Assembly (NCBI GenBank): GCA_023101885.1
Contig: JALPQD010000360.1
Location: 2,289,074-2,353,073 of the forward strand
Length of the DNA stretch: 64,000 nt
Origin: Typhlomys cinereus
Lineage: Eukaryota > Chordata > Mammalia > Rodentia > Platacanthomyidae
Direction: 5' to 3'
Made by a program: the position numbers and the translations under genes
Shown here: piece after piece, positions 36,121 through 49,073 of the stretch
Layout of the letters: each line of letters starts with the position of its first letter
Numbering within the stretch: the first letter of the stretch is position 1
Notes under the pieces: model-generated
What the model was told of the DNA's origin: nothing
The model's input: only the letters and a program-made list of their open reading frames with translations
The model's database searches: none

Positions 36121-36245
36121 AATTAATAGAGAAAAAGAGGAGGGAGACGAGAGAAGGGGGGAAGGAGGAAAGAGAAAATGAAGGGAGGGGAGGAAACAGT
36201 GCAGAAGGGAAGGAAGGGAGGCCTGAACAGGAGAGAAGAGAGATT
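36121..36245 (+). repeat. Purine-rich tract
   Basis: About 125 bases of nearly pure A/G (gagggagacgagagaagggg ...), with few pyrimidines. Confidence 0.8.
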
Positions 36246-36514
36246 GCAATGAGAAAGACTTCCGTGTCCGCTGTAATCATTGTAACCTATTTTTACATCT
36301 CTGAACCTGCCCAGTCATCCACTGTAATGCCGAAGGTTATTTGCTAAGTTTAGAATGGAATCAAGATTAATTGAAGATGAAAACAGAGAAGGAATCAGGG
36401 GAAAGAGGAAAGCAGACAAAGAGATCATGGTTTGTGGTGGTTCTTGGAATTAAGAGTTTGAGTGCACATTTGTATTCTTAAGGCCTGCTTGCCGTCCTTT
36501 TGTAGGGAAGGAAC

Positions 36515-36628
36515 GAAGGGGGCGGTGCGGACGTAAGGAAAGACGGGACTACGGGCGTACAGAGTGCCGTTCGGAAAGCCTTGAACGGGCGAGGTACAGG
36601 GGGTCCGGTATTCCGGCATGGAGGAAAA
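36515..36628. promoter_or_regulatory. Small CpG-dense island
   Basis: I count about 14 CpG in roughly 115 bases (for example gcggtgcggacgtaagg and ccgttcggaaag), while flanking DNA is CpG-poor. It does not match the SINE bodies or the L1 promoter. It is too small for a standard CpG island, so its function is unknown. Confidence 0.45.
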
Positions 36629-36671
36629 CCGGGAGGAGGCAGTTTTGCCCTCAGGGAGGAAGTATGTGCAG

Positions 36672-36811
36672 GGTGGTCTTCCTTCCCTTCTGTTCTTCCC
36701 TTCCTTCCTTTCTTCTTTCCTCCTCATTTCCTTCCTTTCCCCTCTTCCATCTCTCCTTCCTCTCTGTCTCTATCGTCTCGGTCTCTCCAGTGTGTCTCTT
36801 TCTGTCACACA

Positions 36812-36849
<38 letters not shown>

Positions 36850-36868
36850 ACACATACACACACACTTC
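36672..36868 (+). repeat. Pyrimidine-rich tract and (CA)n
   Basis: CT-rich run (36,672-36,790) followed by CA repeats (36,805-36,866). Frames encoded here are low-complexity. Confidence 0.9.
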
Positions 36869-36954
36869 TACACCATGGTCGGAGCTTCAGACCCATCTGT
36901 AATTCATCTTCTCTTCTAGTCTAGCTCTCTTTCAACACCACCATAATGACCTTC

Positions 36955-37125
36955 TTTTTTAAGTTTTATTTATTTGCTGAGAGGAGAGAGAACAAGCATG
37001 CTATGCTGCATAAGTGAAGTCAGAGGGCAAACTTCTTCTATCCATGTGGGATTATGGGAATGACTCAAATCGCCACATTTGTTGAGTACCAACCACCTTA
37101 TCCACTGAGCTTATCCCACCCACCC
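36955..37125 (-). mobile_element. Old SINE-like element
   Basis: ttttaagttttatttatttgc, then gtgggattatgggaatgac, then accttatccactgagctt. On the minus strand the last part reads as a tRNA-like head (aagctcagtggataagg). The element is diverged and its family uncertain. Confidence 0.55.
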
Positions 37126-37979
37126 CATGCTGCATTTCTCTACAATATGTTCTTTGCATTTGCTACTATCATTGTGATCCCTGAAATTTCTTCTCTAAAT
37201 CTTATATGATGACTTCAAAATGAACAACCTCCTCTTCAGCTGCCAGAGGAGGAACACAACCAGGGACAGAAAAGAAAACTAGCTAACATCGTCTGCTTGA
37301 AATCCCACATGGGCGATCCTGTCACCTATGGGCAAAAATCCAAAGCCAAGGTATGGCAGTTAGTGGAACCCCAACAATAGCTCAGTCTGTGTCCACTTAA
37401 GTCTCTTCACTTTTGCTGGGTTGCCTGTCCCACTCTACTTTCCTGTATGCTTGGGTCTTAAGGGCACATTTCTTCTAAATGGAATCCCTTGCCCTAGATC
37501 ACCGTTTAGCTCCCAGGTTCAGTTGGGAAAGTCTCTCCAGAACACCAACCACACCCCCCTGCCATCAAAAGGATCTAGTTAAAGCTGGGGTTTTTCCCTG
37601 AAATCTCACCCCATACCCCACCCGGTAATTATTTGGCTCTAGCCAATGATGAATTCTTCCAAATTAATTGTAGAATAAGAACTTATTATCTGACATGGCA
37701 AATCTGAAAAGTGAGAAAATGGTGGGAACAGATTGTCTTGGGGTCACTCATGAGGCTGCATTCAAGCATATGATTTGGGGTGAGTATAGATGCAGCCTTT
37801 TGCTAGAGCCAGGACTCTGCTCAAGACCATGACTGCCCAGCAAGGGGCTTCAAAAGCTCCTGACAGATATGTCTCTCTTACAGAGGTCTATCTTTCTCCA
37901 TAGTAAAAGTGATGATAGCAAAGCGAGCTAGGGAAGGACAGAGCCGAGGAGGCGCACCCAGAGCAGAACAAAGATCCCA

Positions 37980-37993
37980 GTTACCAAGGCAAC
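37980..37993 (+). promoter_or_regulatory. Candidate X-box (RFX site)
   Basis: gttaccaaggcaac fits the palindromic RFX-factor consensus (GTNRCC, 0-3 bases, RGYAAC) with two perfect half-sites two bases apart. Such sites occur in ciliary and MHC class II promoters. No gene start is visible nearby, so function is unproven. Confidence 0.45.
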
Positions 37994-38361
37994 CACTTCT
38001 GTTGGGTGCTGCTGGTTCACACCAGACTGGTCTTGGGTACAGCGTTGGAGGGAACTTGCAAAGGACACCAGCAAAAGGGCGACACCGGGGGGCCCAAGAA
38101 CTCTTGGACGCGGTTCACATTGATTTTGCTCCGTCTCCCTTCCTGCATATTTCTATATCCACTATTTCTTCTCAGACTTTTCATGTAGTTCAAATTTCTT
38201 AATCAACATACTGTACAAGTTTTATGGTGGTTGTTATTGTGGGTATCACACAGTTTCTTCATTATTCATCCTTTCTTCCTTTTTCTCATCTCCTTTCCCT
38301 TCCACTGGTTCCTTCATTCCCTCCAAGCATTTCTACTTAATAGCAGTTTAATTTTTTTTTT

Positions 38362-38735
38362 TTTGTATGTGCCTTGTGTGTGGTACATGCATCGTGCATA
38401 CAGGTGTACATATGTGTGTATGGGTGTGTGTGTGTGATGTGTGTGTGTATGAATGTGGAGTCCAGAACATCAACCCTGGGGGGTCTTCTTGAATTGCTGC
38501 ACATTGTCGACTGAAACAAAGTCTCTTACATGCCAAGAGCTAGCTTCTTTGGTTAGGTGGGTGACTGAACGAGCTTTGGGGATCCACTTTCTCTGAACTC
38601 TCTCCCTAAGATGGGGGTGAAGACCACATGTCCTCACACCTGATCTTTTTTATTGCATGAGAGAATCTGAACTCAGATCCTCATGCCTATCCAACTGGTA
38701 CGTTACCATGAGCCATGTCCAGACCCCTGAAAGTA
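38362..38735 (-). mobile_element. B4-type rodent SINE
   Basis: GT-rich start (38,375-38,450), then ggagtccagaacatcaaccc and the ID-like end aatctgaactcagatcctc ... ccatgagccatgtccagacc. On the minus strand this gives the ID-like head first. The layout is that of rodent B4-type composites. Confidence 0.7.
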
Positions 38736-41700
38736 CTTCTATTGAACAATATAAACATGAATCATCATCTCAGAGAAACATCTGGGAAACCCAACTCACA
38801 CAGGTGAATGATGGCTCCTCAATAATCCTTGGTTCCAATTTAATTTCATATCCAATCAGCATGTGCCTTGTCCTCCCCCCAACAAAAACAAAAAAATTCA
38901 CCAGCAATATACACATGATGATTTGAAATCTCCCATTGTTATACCATGCTATAGATTGTGGAGTGAAGGAATGAGTGTTTACAATCAACTAAACAGTTCT
39001 CATTGTAAACAAGAGCATCCCGAGTAGTTACTACTCAGGGAGATTGACGATACAAAAGACTCTTCTGTACCATGGGAGGAGTCTGAAAGCTTATACGCCG
39101 TTGTTGACTTGAATCTTTGTGTGTAAACACATAAATGCGTGTGAAAGGAGTGTTTCCCAGGCTGGTACTATTGGAGAGTCAGTGGGAACTTTAGGAAGCA
39201 GAGCATTATGGAAGGATTCTAGGACAAGAGGAATGTCCTTGACAAGGGTCTGAAAATCACCAATCTCTTCTAGCTCTTTGCTTCCGGCCCAGGGGTTGAG
39301 TGTGTGTGCCTGGCCACACACCCCCCACACTGGATACACTGCCTCTTCTCAAATCAGAAACCAAGAGACAGAGAAAAACTCTTGCACTTTCGTAAGAACT
39401 ACCTCAGTTATTTTGTTATAGTACCAAGAAAAACTGACTCACGCATCCTCCAAACTCAGGGAAAGGATGTATTTGTAATCCATGCAGTGTTTTTTTTTTT
39501 TCTTTCAACTAATATTTACTTAAAGTTTGCTATGTGACTGACATTACTTCCTAAACACTTGGGAGATATCAAGGAACCAAAAGACATTTTACATTGTAGT
39601 TCAGGAAGAAAAGACCCAACAGCTAAAGAATTGAGATATTCATGTTCCCCAGGCACGTTCTTGGTACTCTCAATTTTCATTGCACCCACCTTTATGTCAG
39701 TCCAAGCGTTAATTGATTTCCCTGATTGAAAGAAGTGGAGGGATATGATACAGAAAACTAGTAAGAACAGACCTAGATCTTCAGATGCCGGCAGTTGGTC
39801 TATTCCACAAACAAGGAAGAATTTGGCACCGGCCTTAGACACCAGCAGTGTGACCACACCTAATCCTCCTCTTAGTCTTCATCCCACACCAGAAAGGAAA
39901 TCATAGGAAAACTCTGCTGTGAAAACAAATCGGAAGAGGTGTTAGGATTTTCCTCTGCGATGTGAAGGAAAATACTGAGGCAAAGGCAGGTTTGGGTGAG
40001 GACGGGCTTATTCTGCTAGTTCATCACAGTAGGGAGGTCTTAGAGCAGAAGTTGAAAAACGCTGATTCTATTGTTGTCTATAGATCAAAAATTTGCGGTT
40101 TTCTTTAAATAATAGTAAAATTACCAGTAGTTGAACCATGCTTTCAGGATAAACTTTTTGATGGTTTCAAGCCTAAAGCAGAAAGCAATGAAAGAATATT
40201 AGTGCGCAGTTGACTTCTCTGCTTCATGTACCTCCAGATCCCCTGCATAGGGATTATGCCCACAATTAAGATTGGTTCCTATACCAATTGCCATTATTAA
40301 CATAGGTATTCTCAGAAGCTTAATCTAGCAACCTCCACTGCCCACAGGTGTGCATGGATATATTAGCATTATAATCATCTATCCTCACATGAGGCCAGAA
40401 GCCAGATCTGAGTAGAAACTGTTAGTGTGGTCCCTGCAGAGAAATGACTGGAGATTCTTCCCTCATCCCTCCAACAGTAAGCTAATGGTCTAGCTTAACA
40501 TCTTGTTACCCGCATTCCTCCTCAGTGCACGTGGGGGGGTCCTGGGAAGCCGCGAATACTCCTAAACATAATCAGACACTACAAGCATCATTGCAAGGTT
40601 GAGAAGGGGTTTCGACCGAATATGGGCACTCTATTCAAGGATTCTTCCTCCAAAAGCTAGGGAAGGCATGATGAGCAGAGTTCGCAAAACCACATGTACC
40701 CACACACACATACCACATGTGCATCCATGCACAGGCATATGCACACATGCACAGCATACTCATTAAGTTCAACATTTCCTTTGTTTTTCCAAACGCTTAA
40801 AATTTAATTAGAAAAATATTGCTAAATTCTAAAAACAAAACTATGTATGTGCATATATGCATACATGTATCTATAGGCATATGTGTAGCAATTTTTTCTC
40901 CAATCTTGATTATCTTCCAATTTCTGTCACACCTGTCCGATACTTGACATCTCTCAAGCATAGTGACATTTCGCCATGACGGTTTGCAGAGACGGCCATA
41001 AATCCAGGAGTCTGACTGGCTCCTCTGCCAATTCCTCCTTTTTTCCTTCCTCTTCTTTACTCATTCGACCTCTCCATCCTCCTTGCAGCTTCCCCTTTTC
41101 CTCCCTCTCCTTCTGATTCCTCTAGCTTTCCCTCCCTTTTTCACCTTCACCTTCTTCGATTCCTGGAAAAACTGATTGCTTTTCCACTCACCCCGAAAAC
41201 TAACAAACATTTTTCTTTTTAAATGTCTCCCTCTTGCAAATCTAACCTGAAATTTGACCTCATGAGCAAGACAGGTCGGTCTAGATTTTCAGCTTCAAAA
41301 ACACCATGCGGGATTGCACTTGCAGGAGATAAAACATATTCCACTAACACTGATGTTCTCCATCTCTTTCAGCGGGCACTGATGGTCAGACTTATTTGCT
41401 TTGCTTTTCATTATTGGGGAAGGGAGGAAAGTCAATCAATATGAAGTACAGATGAGAAAGAAAGGGTTCAGGATGCTGTTAATTAGGAAGCAAATATATC
41501 TTGACAGCATCTGTGAATTTAACATCAGAACATTCTAATTATTTCAGAGGAAAGGGGGAGTCGAAAACAATACAGGAAATTGTGCCAGGCACCCACTCTG
41601 GAGGTTTCCACATGAAGGTTGAGCTTGGGGCAGCGGACAAGATCCCCTGTCCATCAATCTCCTCTGCCAAGGCAAAGCAGCTGCCACAACTAAAAAAAAG

Positions 41701-42049
41701 GGGTTGGGGACAGAGTGAGTGATCATGCAGTCACTTCGTAGTCACTCCCATATGTTATGTGAACAGATGTTAATATTGATGCGTGTGTGGAGTTTATATA
41801 CAGAGAATTGGATATGCCATTCGCCAAAACAGTCAGGAGCAACCAAAGGGCTAGGGGCCAGAAGAGCACAACCCTTCTTCTGCGACCTAAAAATCTATGA
41901 AAGGGGATTCTGAGAAAACTAACTCTTGTTGTGCCCGTTGTCTGACTCATCAAATTTAAAACCTCACTCTTTCTTTGGCCCTTAAATAGATATATATATC
42001 ATATAACCCCCAAGGCTCAGGGAAACATTAGGGAAAGTGAGGACAGGAA

Positions 42050-42175
42050 GGATGAGAGAGTGGGGGAGGTAGATCAGTGACATAGCTCAATGTGCACCAT
42101 CAGAAGGCCACAGGAAACAGACTTCCAAAAGTTGTCCTCTAATTTCCACATGTGAAACCAGGCAACATGTGTTCT

Positions 42176-42233
<58 letters not shown>

Positions 42234-42240
42234 CTCTCAT
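42050..42240 (+). mobile_element. SINE-like fragment ending in (CT)n
   Basis: gtgacatagctcaatgtgcacc ... ccaaaagttgtcctctaatttcc followed by a CT run at 42,175-42,238. The head is poorly preserved. Confidence 0.5.
42175..42238 (+). repeat. (CT)n microsatellite
   Basis: CT dinucleotide array with two interruptions. Confidence 0.95.
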
Positions 42241-43234
42241 CTTCTCGTTCTCTCTTCTATTTTTCTATCAAGTAAATAAATAAATACTAAAAAATTAACT
42301 GCCACAGGGCAGTTGAATTGCCACCAAGCAGTTGTCATCTTGCACAACAAGGCGGATGTGTTCATGCCTCACTGAAACTGTGTTTTATCTCTACAAGATT
42401 AGGTATCCAATGCTGCGTTATGGAAATGGGAGGAGCTCATGAGGCCTCACCCCGTCTTAAGAGACTCCTAAGGACTATGTTGATTGTGGAAGAGGAGCCA
42501 CTTCTTCAGCTGTTTACCCCCATGCTCCTACAAGAGGCCAGGCATATGCGAATGCAGGGAGCCATGATGAAACTTGGAGGGGTCAACACCACGACAAAAC
42601 ATTCAAGAAGTGGGGAGGGGAGGGGAGAGGGAACTGATTGAAAAGAAGGAAGAAGTTTGCAGGGGAGAAGGAGGGGGGAAATGAGGTCGCAGTGAGTAGT
42701 AGGAAAATGGAAAATGAATTAAATTCATTGTACATATGTAGAATCTGGAGTGTAAAAAGAAATGAAAAGCAACTCACTCCTGCCAAAACTATGCTTTCAC
42801 TGAATCCCTAACAACCAGGTATAAAAGACTCAGGAAAGGGAAACTAGCAAGGGTCCATGCAGAAATGTGTGGCATTCGAGGAGACTGCGTAACAGAATAA
42901 TGAATTAGCATCACTTGGGGGGGAAAATCTAGTAACTGTTAATTTTATGTGTTGTAACATTGTTTTAAATGCTAACTCCTCTGCTTTCTTTATTATACAA
43001 AAAGAAAATAAAGTTCCCTGTAATCAGCCACATCGCTGTGGGAACCAAGGCAAGACTTTCTCGTTTTAAGATTTTGCTTCAGCCACCAGAGATGTTGCTG
43101 ATGGGTCTTGTTGAACTTGATCGCCTTGGGACTAGATTGGACTGAACCTCAGTCCACAAGCACCAAACTTCAGGTGCTAAGCAAAAACCAGGCTTTCTTT
43201 CTCCACTGCCACCAAAGGGATATACTCTTCCCTT

Positions 43235-43320
43235 GCCCTTTCTTCTTCTTTTTCTCATACTCCTATTCCTTCTCTTCCTCTTCTCCTCCTTTCTTCTCCT
43301 CCCTTTTTTTTTCTTCTTTG
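43235..43320 (+). repeat. Pyrimidine-rich tract
   Basis: TTC/CTC-rich run; the frames on either strand are low-complexity. Confidence 0.85.
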
Positions 43321-43334
43321 GCGTGAGTGGGTGT

Positions 43335-43450
43335 TTAGAAACAGGACACCTTCTTAGGTAGCCCACGTGGCTTGGAGCAACATCATTGTAGCCCAGGCTA
43401 GGACCACAAACTCCAGTCCTCCTGTGCCTTAAACTTCCGAGACAGTTGCC
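43335..43450 (-). mobile_element. B1-like SINE fragment
   Basis: gtagcccaggctaggaccac ... tccagtcctcctgtgcctt resembles the complement of a diverged B1 (7SL-derived) element. Confidence 0.5.
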
Positions 43451-44194
43451 CCACCTGCACTGTCCTTCTGCAGGTCGGGCTCTAATGATGGAGTCCCAAG
43501 AAGGTCAAACAGAGTCAGTCTCCATGGTACAATGTCCGCTTTCCCTCACAGGACTAGATGTGAGCCCGGGAAGAGGGCCAGCAGATATCATATTGTTGGT
43601 GCCATGGTTCTTCCCATTGCAGTACAATGTCCTTTACCGGGCTAAAAGCATAGTTGGAAGTGGAAAATCTGGAAAAAGGGAACCGGGATTTCAGTGTCTT
43701 CTTAGCCAAGCAGGAGGAAAGATAAAGATGGTAAGTTGCGGATTCAATCACACATGTCCAGACGAGAAACTTCTAGAAAGATAGGCATGTAGGCACTGAT
43801 GGCACTTGTCAGTACATCAGATATGTCCATGGAAGCAAAAAGGTACTTCCAAGTCAACACACTGATCAAGATCCTATATTATGTGTCCTCGCCTTATGAA
43901 ACACACAAACTCAAGATGTTTTAAAATAAGAACAAAAATGTGCTTGCTGATGGTTCTCGACATTGTAACACCCTCCGGCTTACTGGGCACCGGCGCTCCA
44001 TTTTGGAGATTTCACCCCTTTAGGTGACAAGGTTTTAAGTTCCAGCCTTGAGGTGCACAAGAAGGGAAACATGTGTGGCCCCCAGCAGCCGTGCACACCT
44101 GGAATGCCGGTAGGGAATCAAGAGGTTGGGAGGGGAGGAGCGTAGGTCAAAATGCTAACCTGACCACTTAGTGAGAACCCTTGTATCAATATTT

Positions 44195-44352
44195 GAACAG
44201 TGAAGTGGCTCGGTGGATAAAAAAACACCTGCTTTGAAAAAATCTGGAAAGGAAAATAAATTGAATCCCAGAGGTCTGATTGATAGCAAGGAGACACGTC
44301 TGCATGTCGCCGTTGATCTCCACACATGAACCCGGCAGGCATCCCACCACAA
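44195..44352 (+). mobile_element. tRNA-derived SINE, diverged
   Basis: gtgaagtggctcggtggataaa (A box) ... gaatcccagaggtctg, then gatctccacacatgaacccg. No clear tail. Confidence 0.6.
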
Positions 44353-46326
44353 TGAATCATTTTTAAGTAGAAAAATTTTAAAGGGGCTGAGAAACAGCGA
44401 TTAGCCAAGTGAAGGCAACTGCATAGCAGTGTGAGACATTTGGAGTACCTCCTAGTACTACAAAATTAAAAGTTAAATAAAACAATTATGACAAGTGCCA
44501 CATTCATGCCATTTTACACTTAGCATTACATCTTTAAATGTGCATCTTCATTAGTTAAATTTATATTGTTCTATTCTTTCAACACTAAGAAGAGTTTTTT
44601 TATGTTTATTGTCTACTACTTTCATAATATGTTTATCTTTCTGTGAAGGTCTGCCTTTTTCTTGATGTTTTGATGTCTTTATATATTTTAAAAAAATATT
44701 TTTTTCTAGTTTTTCCAAGAAAACCTTTAGTTTGGGTTATTCATGTAGCAATTTTATATACAGGGAAGGAATTTCTGTATTGTAACAGTTGTACCATGAA
44801 ATTTATAAAAAATGTTTTTTTCAGCTATCGGATAAGAAGATAATGTAGGTCCATTCTGTAATTTTCAATTATTTTTTTCTGAGTATGGATAGTTTTCTAA
44901 ATATTCGCATCTTTAACTCAATGGGAAGAAGAGAGATACACAAGAAGTAGGTGAGTCTCAGAAATAGAACGCATGCACTATCATTGCATTTCGAAATTCT
45001 CCATATGACTAGATATCAGGCCCAGTATAAAAGTCCCTTACACAACCTCAGGATTCTCCCCCTGCAGTGATAAGTTGTGACCAGACTTTCCTTTGGTATG
45101 TCTCCAAAACCCAAGCATCATATGATCGTGTCCAGTCGTTGTGTCCCACAAGTACAGTCCTCTCAATTGTAATCTTAGAGAAAACATTATATGCCAAAAT
45201 ATTCTTGCGGTACTTACAGCATTAAAAAGTTCACACAAAATAGATTTTCGAATTCCCCGGTGTTCTATCTGAAATAAACTTCTTTCTCTATCAAAATAGA
45301 TATGTTGCTGGTCAATAGTACCACCAAAAATGGTACATGGATCTAGTAAAGATAGTGTCTGGGGAGGAATTTTTGGGAGAATTTTAAGATGATTGGTTTA
45401 AGGAAGGAAGCATAGCTAGATCAGATTTCAAAGGAGGAAGAATGTTGTTATTAATTGTTGCCATGTGGTCGGGTGGGTAGATGGTGGATTGGTTGGATGG
45501 TTTTTAAATAAGAGTTCTGTAGGAGGGGACAGGGAAGCGGACCGACCCCAAAGCTAAAACCTTGTATAAAAAGGCATAAAGAAATCTTATTCTTGGTAAG
45601 TTAATTAAAAACAAACACAAGATTGGAGTACAGGTAATGATGTGAGATAGATGGACAGAGCTTGCCCCAGAAGCCAAAAGCTATTAAGTGAAAAGCCCCA
45701 CTGTCAGTGGTTCAGTGGTTGCTACTTCCTAAGAGTGTCTGGTCAGGGGGCCATAGAAAAGTCTCCCCACCAAACAATTGTAGACTATTAGCTGCCACCA
45801 GAGCAGACGGAACTAGATGGTAAGGACCCAATTGCTGAAGACACCACGTGCATTGGTATGGGTTAGAGGACTTAGCTAGAACTGGGCTTAGGAGCTTCCT
45901 CTCTGTTGGCTACCCCCATGTTATCAGAAGGTGTTATGCAGGTGTACTCGGGAGGATGGTCAGCAATGATCTTACTCTGGGGACCCTGTGTGCTTGGGCA
46001 GGAGAGCCCATGGTGTTGATGTTGGTAGATATGAGAGAGCAGAAACCAGCTGCTTTCTATTTTGATTTGATGTCTCCTCCACGGGAGGCAATTCACTGCT
46101 GACACTGTTTATCCCAGTCAAAATGCCAAAGCTGGGGCAGGGGAGGGTCCAGATCCCACGAGGAAGCGATGTTGTGTTTCAGTAAACAAAATGAGGCAGC
46201 CCCATCCAATTGCCTTCAAAATAATTTTGTGTCCCTCCACACATAGGGCAATGCTACTTAGGAGTTGGTCAGAGAACTTCTTTTGAAATGGCTGGTGAAT
46301 GATGACTCAGAGACTGGCAACCATCA

Positions 46327-46351
46327 CGTGTGTGTGTGTGTGTGTGTGTGT
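46327..46351 (+). repeat. (GT)n microsatellite
   Basis: Short perfect GT run. Confidence 0.95.
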
Positions 46352-46512
46352 TGTGTTTATACAAGAAAGAAGGCATGGACTGGGTGTGCCAGAGGAGGTC
46401 CAGAGTGACATCAAGAATCATCATGACTCCCTCTTTCGCCCCCACCCACACGCGCCGCCGGTAGGGAAGATGTAGATAGGAGAGATCAAGCAGGGACTAA
46501 AAGAGGCGCTCT

Positions 46513-46990
46513 AGGAACCCAGGTCAGCACACGGGGACCCGGCCCTCCTCCGACTCCAGAAATCAGACGGAAGCAGCGCGGGGGGGCCCAGGGACGAGGA
46601 GCACCTCCACCTGCGCCCGGGCCCGCCCCAGCTGCCCTCGGGTAAAATAGCTCCACGCCGACCGCGCGCAGCCTCCATCTTCGCTCCACCCATTACGCGA
46701 CGCAGGTCGGGACGCGTATAGGCGGAGATCCAGCGGGCCTCAACGCGCGCTCAGGACCCCAGGTCAGGCCCACGGGGACCCGGCTCCGGACTCCCGCCCA
46801 TCACGCCGGAGCCGCGCGGGGGCCAAGGGAGGAAAAGAGGAGCCACCTTCCCTGAGCCCCATCCTCCCTTTCGCCCCACCCCGCTCCGCCAGTCGGGACA
46901 CCGCACGCGGTCCACCCGGGCCTCACCCCGCTCCCTAGGGTAAGTCCCCGTTTTCAGGGCCCCGCCCACCAGATACCCAGGCCCCCAAAT
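46513..46990 (+). promoter_or_regulatory. L1 promoter: two tandem monomers
   Basis: aggaacccaggtcag at 46,513 and aggaccccaggtcag at 46,753 head two CpG-rich units about 240 bases apart that share ggggacccgg and cccgg/ccccgcc strings. The same unit type starts at 20,703. Confidence 0.75.
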
Positions 46991-47049
46991 AATCAGTTTG
47001 TGAAATTGAGAGATCTTAAGAGGTAAATGGACAATGCCAAAGCAAAGTG

Positions 47050-48120
47050 GCAAATCCATGAGAAGCAACACTCAAGTAAAACAAATCTCCACTGAAGAAG
47101 AAATTAATCCCATAATGTAGACTCCAAAAAAAGAACAAACCCGCGGAAAAAGGCCAAGAAAGCATGACCCAGGATAAAGACTTTCAAAATATGATCTTAC
47201 ATGTTTCAAAATTTTGTTGTTTTTTTTTTTTAACTATGAAGAGAAATCCGGGAGGGAGGAATTACATATCGAATCAATCGCTTTGAAGAGGAAAACAACA
47301 GGACATTGGAGGAGAGTTGAGAAAAAACAGTGCAAGAAGAAGAAACAAAAAGCGGCTAGAAACAGTTAAACAAACGCAAGCAGAGTTTAAACACTGAGCT
47401 AAAAGACAAGTTATCTTCAACCCAGAACGCCACAGAGAGTCTTATCAACAGAAACTAATGAAAGCAGGAGAAAACAGAATTCAGACCTTGAAGATAAAGT
47501 GGGAGTACTAGCCGCTCAATGGAAGAGGTTGTTAAAGCCACAAAGTTAATGAGAGAACTACCAAGAAATATGGGAACACCCTGAAGAGCCTAACATGCGT
47601 ATTCAATGGCATTAACCGGAGCAAGAATCTCAAAATACCACCCCGATGGAAATTTTTTCAAAACGATCATCAAGGAAAAAACTTTCCTCATCTAAAGAAA
47701 GAGAGGCCCCATTCATATACAAGAGGCATTCCGCACCCCAAACAGAAGAACCAAACTAGAAGGGCACACCGCGGCAAATAATAGTTAAAACACTCCACAT
47801 TCAAGATAAAGAACTGGTGCTGAGAGCTTCAAAGGGAGAAAAAACAAGGTCACTTTTTAAAGGCAAAACCTATTAAAAAACAAATTGACTTCTCAGTCGA
47901 AACAGTAAAGCAAGAAGAGTTGGAGAGACATACTTCAAGTATGGAATGGAGCACAAATGTCAACCCAGGCTGCATTTACCCTTGCAAAACTTCAGTCATG
48001 ATCGAGGAGAAAGAAAAATTTTCCAGCACAAGACAACATTTAAGGGATACCATGGCCACCAAACCAGGGCCTTTCAAAAAACTGCTAGAAATGATACTCA
48101 AGGTATTTGAAGAAAAATAA
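47050..48120 (+). pseudogene. L1 ORF1 remnant
   Basis: Collinear with 21,040-22,090. A C-terminal segment, with residues NVNPG, CKTSVMIEEKEKF and KPGPFKKLLEMILKVFEE, is readable at 47,920-48,120, interrupted upstream by frameshifts. Confidence 0.7.
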
Positions 48121-49073
48121 AACAGGCATATTTCCAGGAGGAGAAAAAAAACAGAAGGGCAAAATTAACACCATTAAAGCGAAGCAATTTATACTGATAA
48201 AAGCTACTAAACATAATAAATGTCTGGAATTAACAATAGTTTCTCCATCTAACCAATAAGTTAATGGGATTTAATTCACCGATCAAGAGACACAGATTTA
48301 CCAAACTTGGATTAAAAAAATCACAATCCATCAATCTGCTGCATGAAAGGAAAAACCCATCTCACCACAAAAGATAGGCACGCTCTAAAAATAAAGGCTG
48401 CGTCAACAATTCTACAAAGCAAAATGGAAGCAGAAAACAGGCAGGGGTAGCCATTATTTGCTATCGACAAAGTGGATTTCAAATTCAAACCAAAAAAAAA
48501 AATATAAGAGACACGGAGGGATACTACATTTTAGTCAGCACCGGTACAATGCACCAGGAAGACTTCACAATACTGAACTATATGCACCCAAACGGGCCCC
48601 TCCACATTCATTAAGAAAACCATACAGCGTGAAAGCAAGGAATTTTGATATACAAGCCCCAAACGTAATTCTTGGGACTCCAACACCGCCCCACCCCCCC
48701 CCTCTCTACATGGGATAGATATTCCAACAGGTACAAAAGCTTAACAGAGACACTTGGGAACTTAATCAAACCCTGAAAGAAATGGACCTCACAGATCTCT
48801 ATCGAACTTTCACCCAAGCACCAAAGAATACACATTTTTCTCAGCAGCACACGGGAAATTTTCCAAAATGATCACATGGGGCCACCAAAATGAATCTACA
48901 CATGTACAAGAAAGTGAAATTTCTAAAACCTGTGCCCTATCAGCCACCACGGCCTAAAGCTGGACATCCACAAAACAATCAAAACAAGAGAAAATTATAC
49001 ACATACCTCCTGGAAACTTAAACACTATGAGCCGAAATGAGAAACTGGATTAGGAAGCAATATTAAAAAGAAA

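Larger units (their letters stand above)
34885..46430. other. Intergenic block; no gene
   Basis: Clean-looking single-copy sequence with the SINEs, simple repeats and candidate regulatory sites listed separately. Between 39,000 and 42,050 and between 44,400 and 46,300 I see nothing recognisable. Frames of 60-140 codons carry no known domain. Confidence 0.6.

Noticed and set aside
36581..36924. Ser/Phe/Leu-rich frames of 86-112 codons, membrane-like
   Set aside because: They are products of the CT-rich and CA-rich simple repeats.
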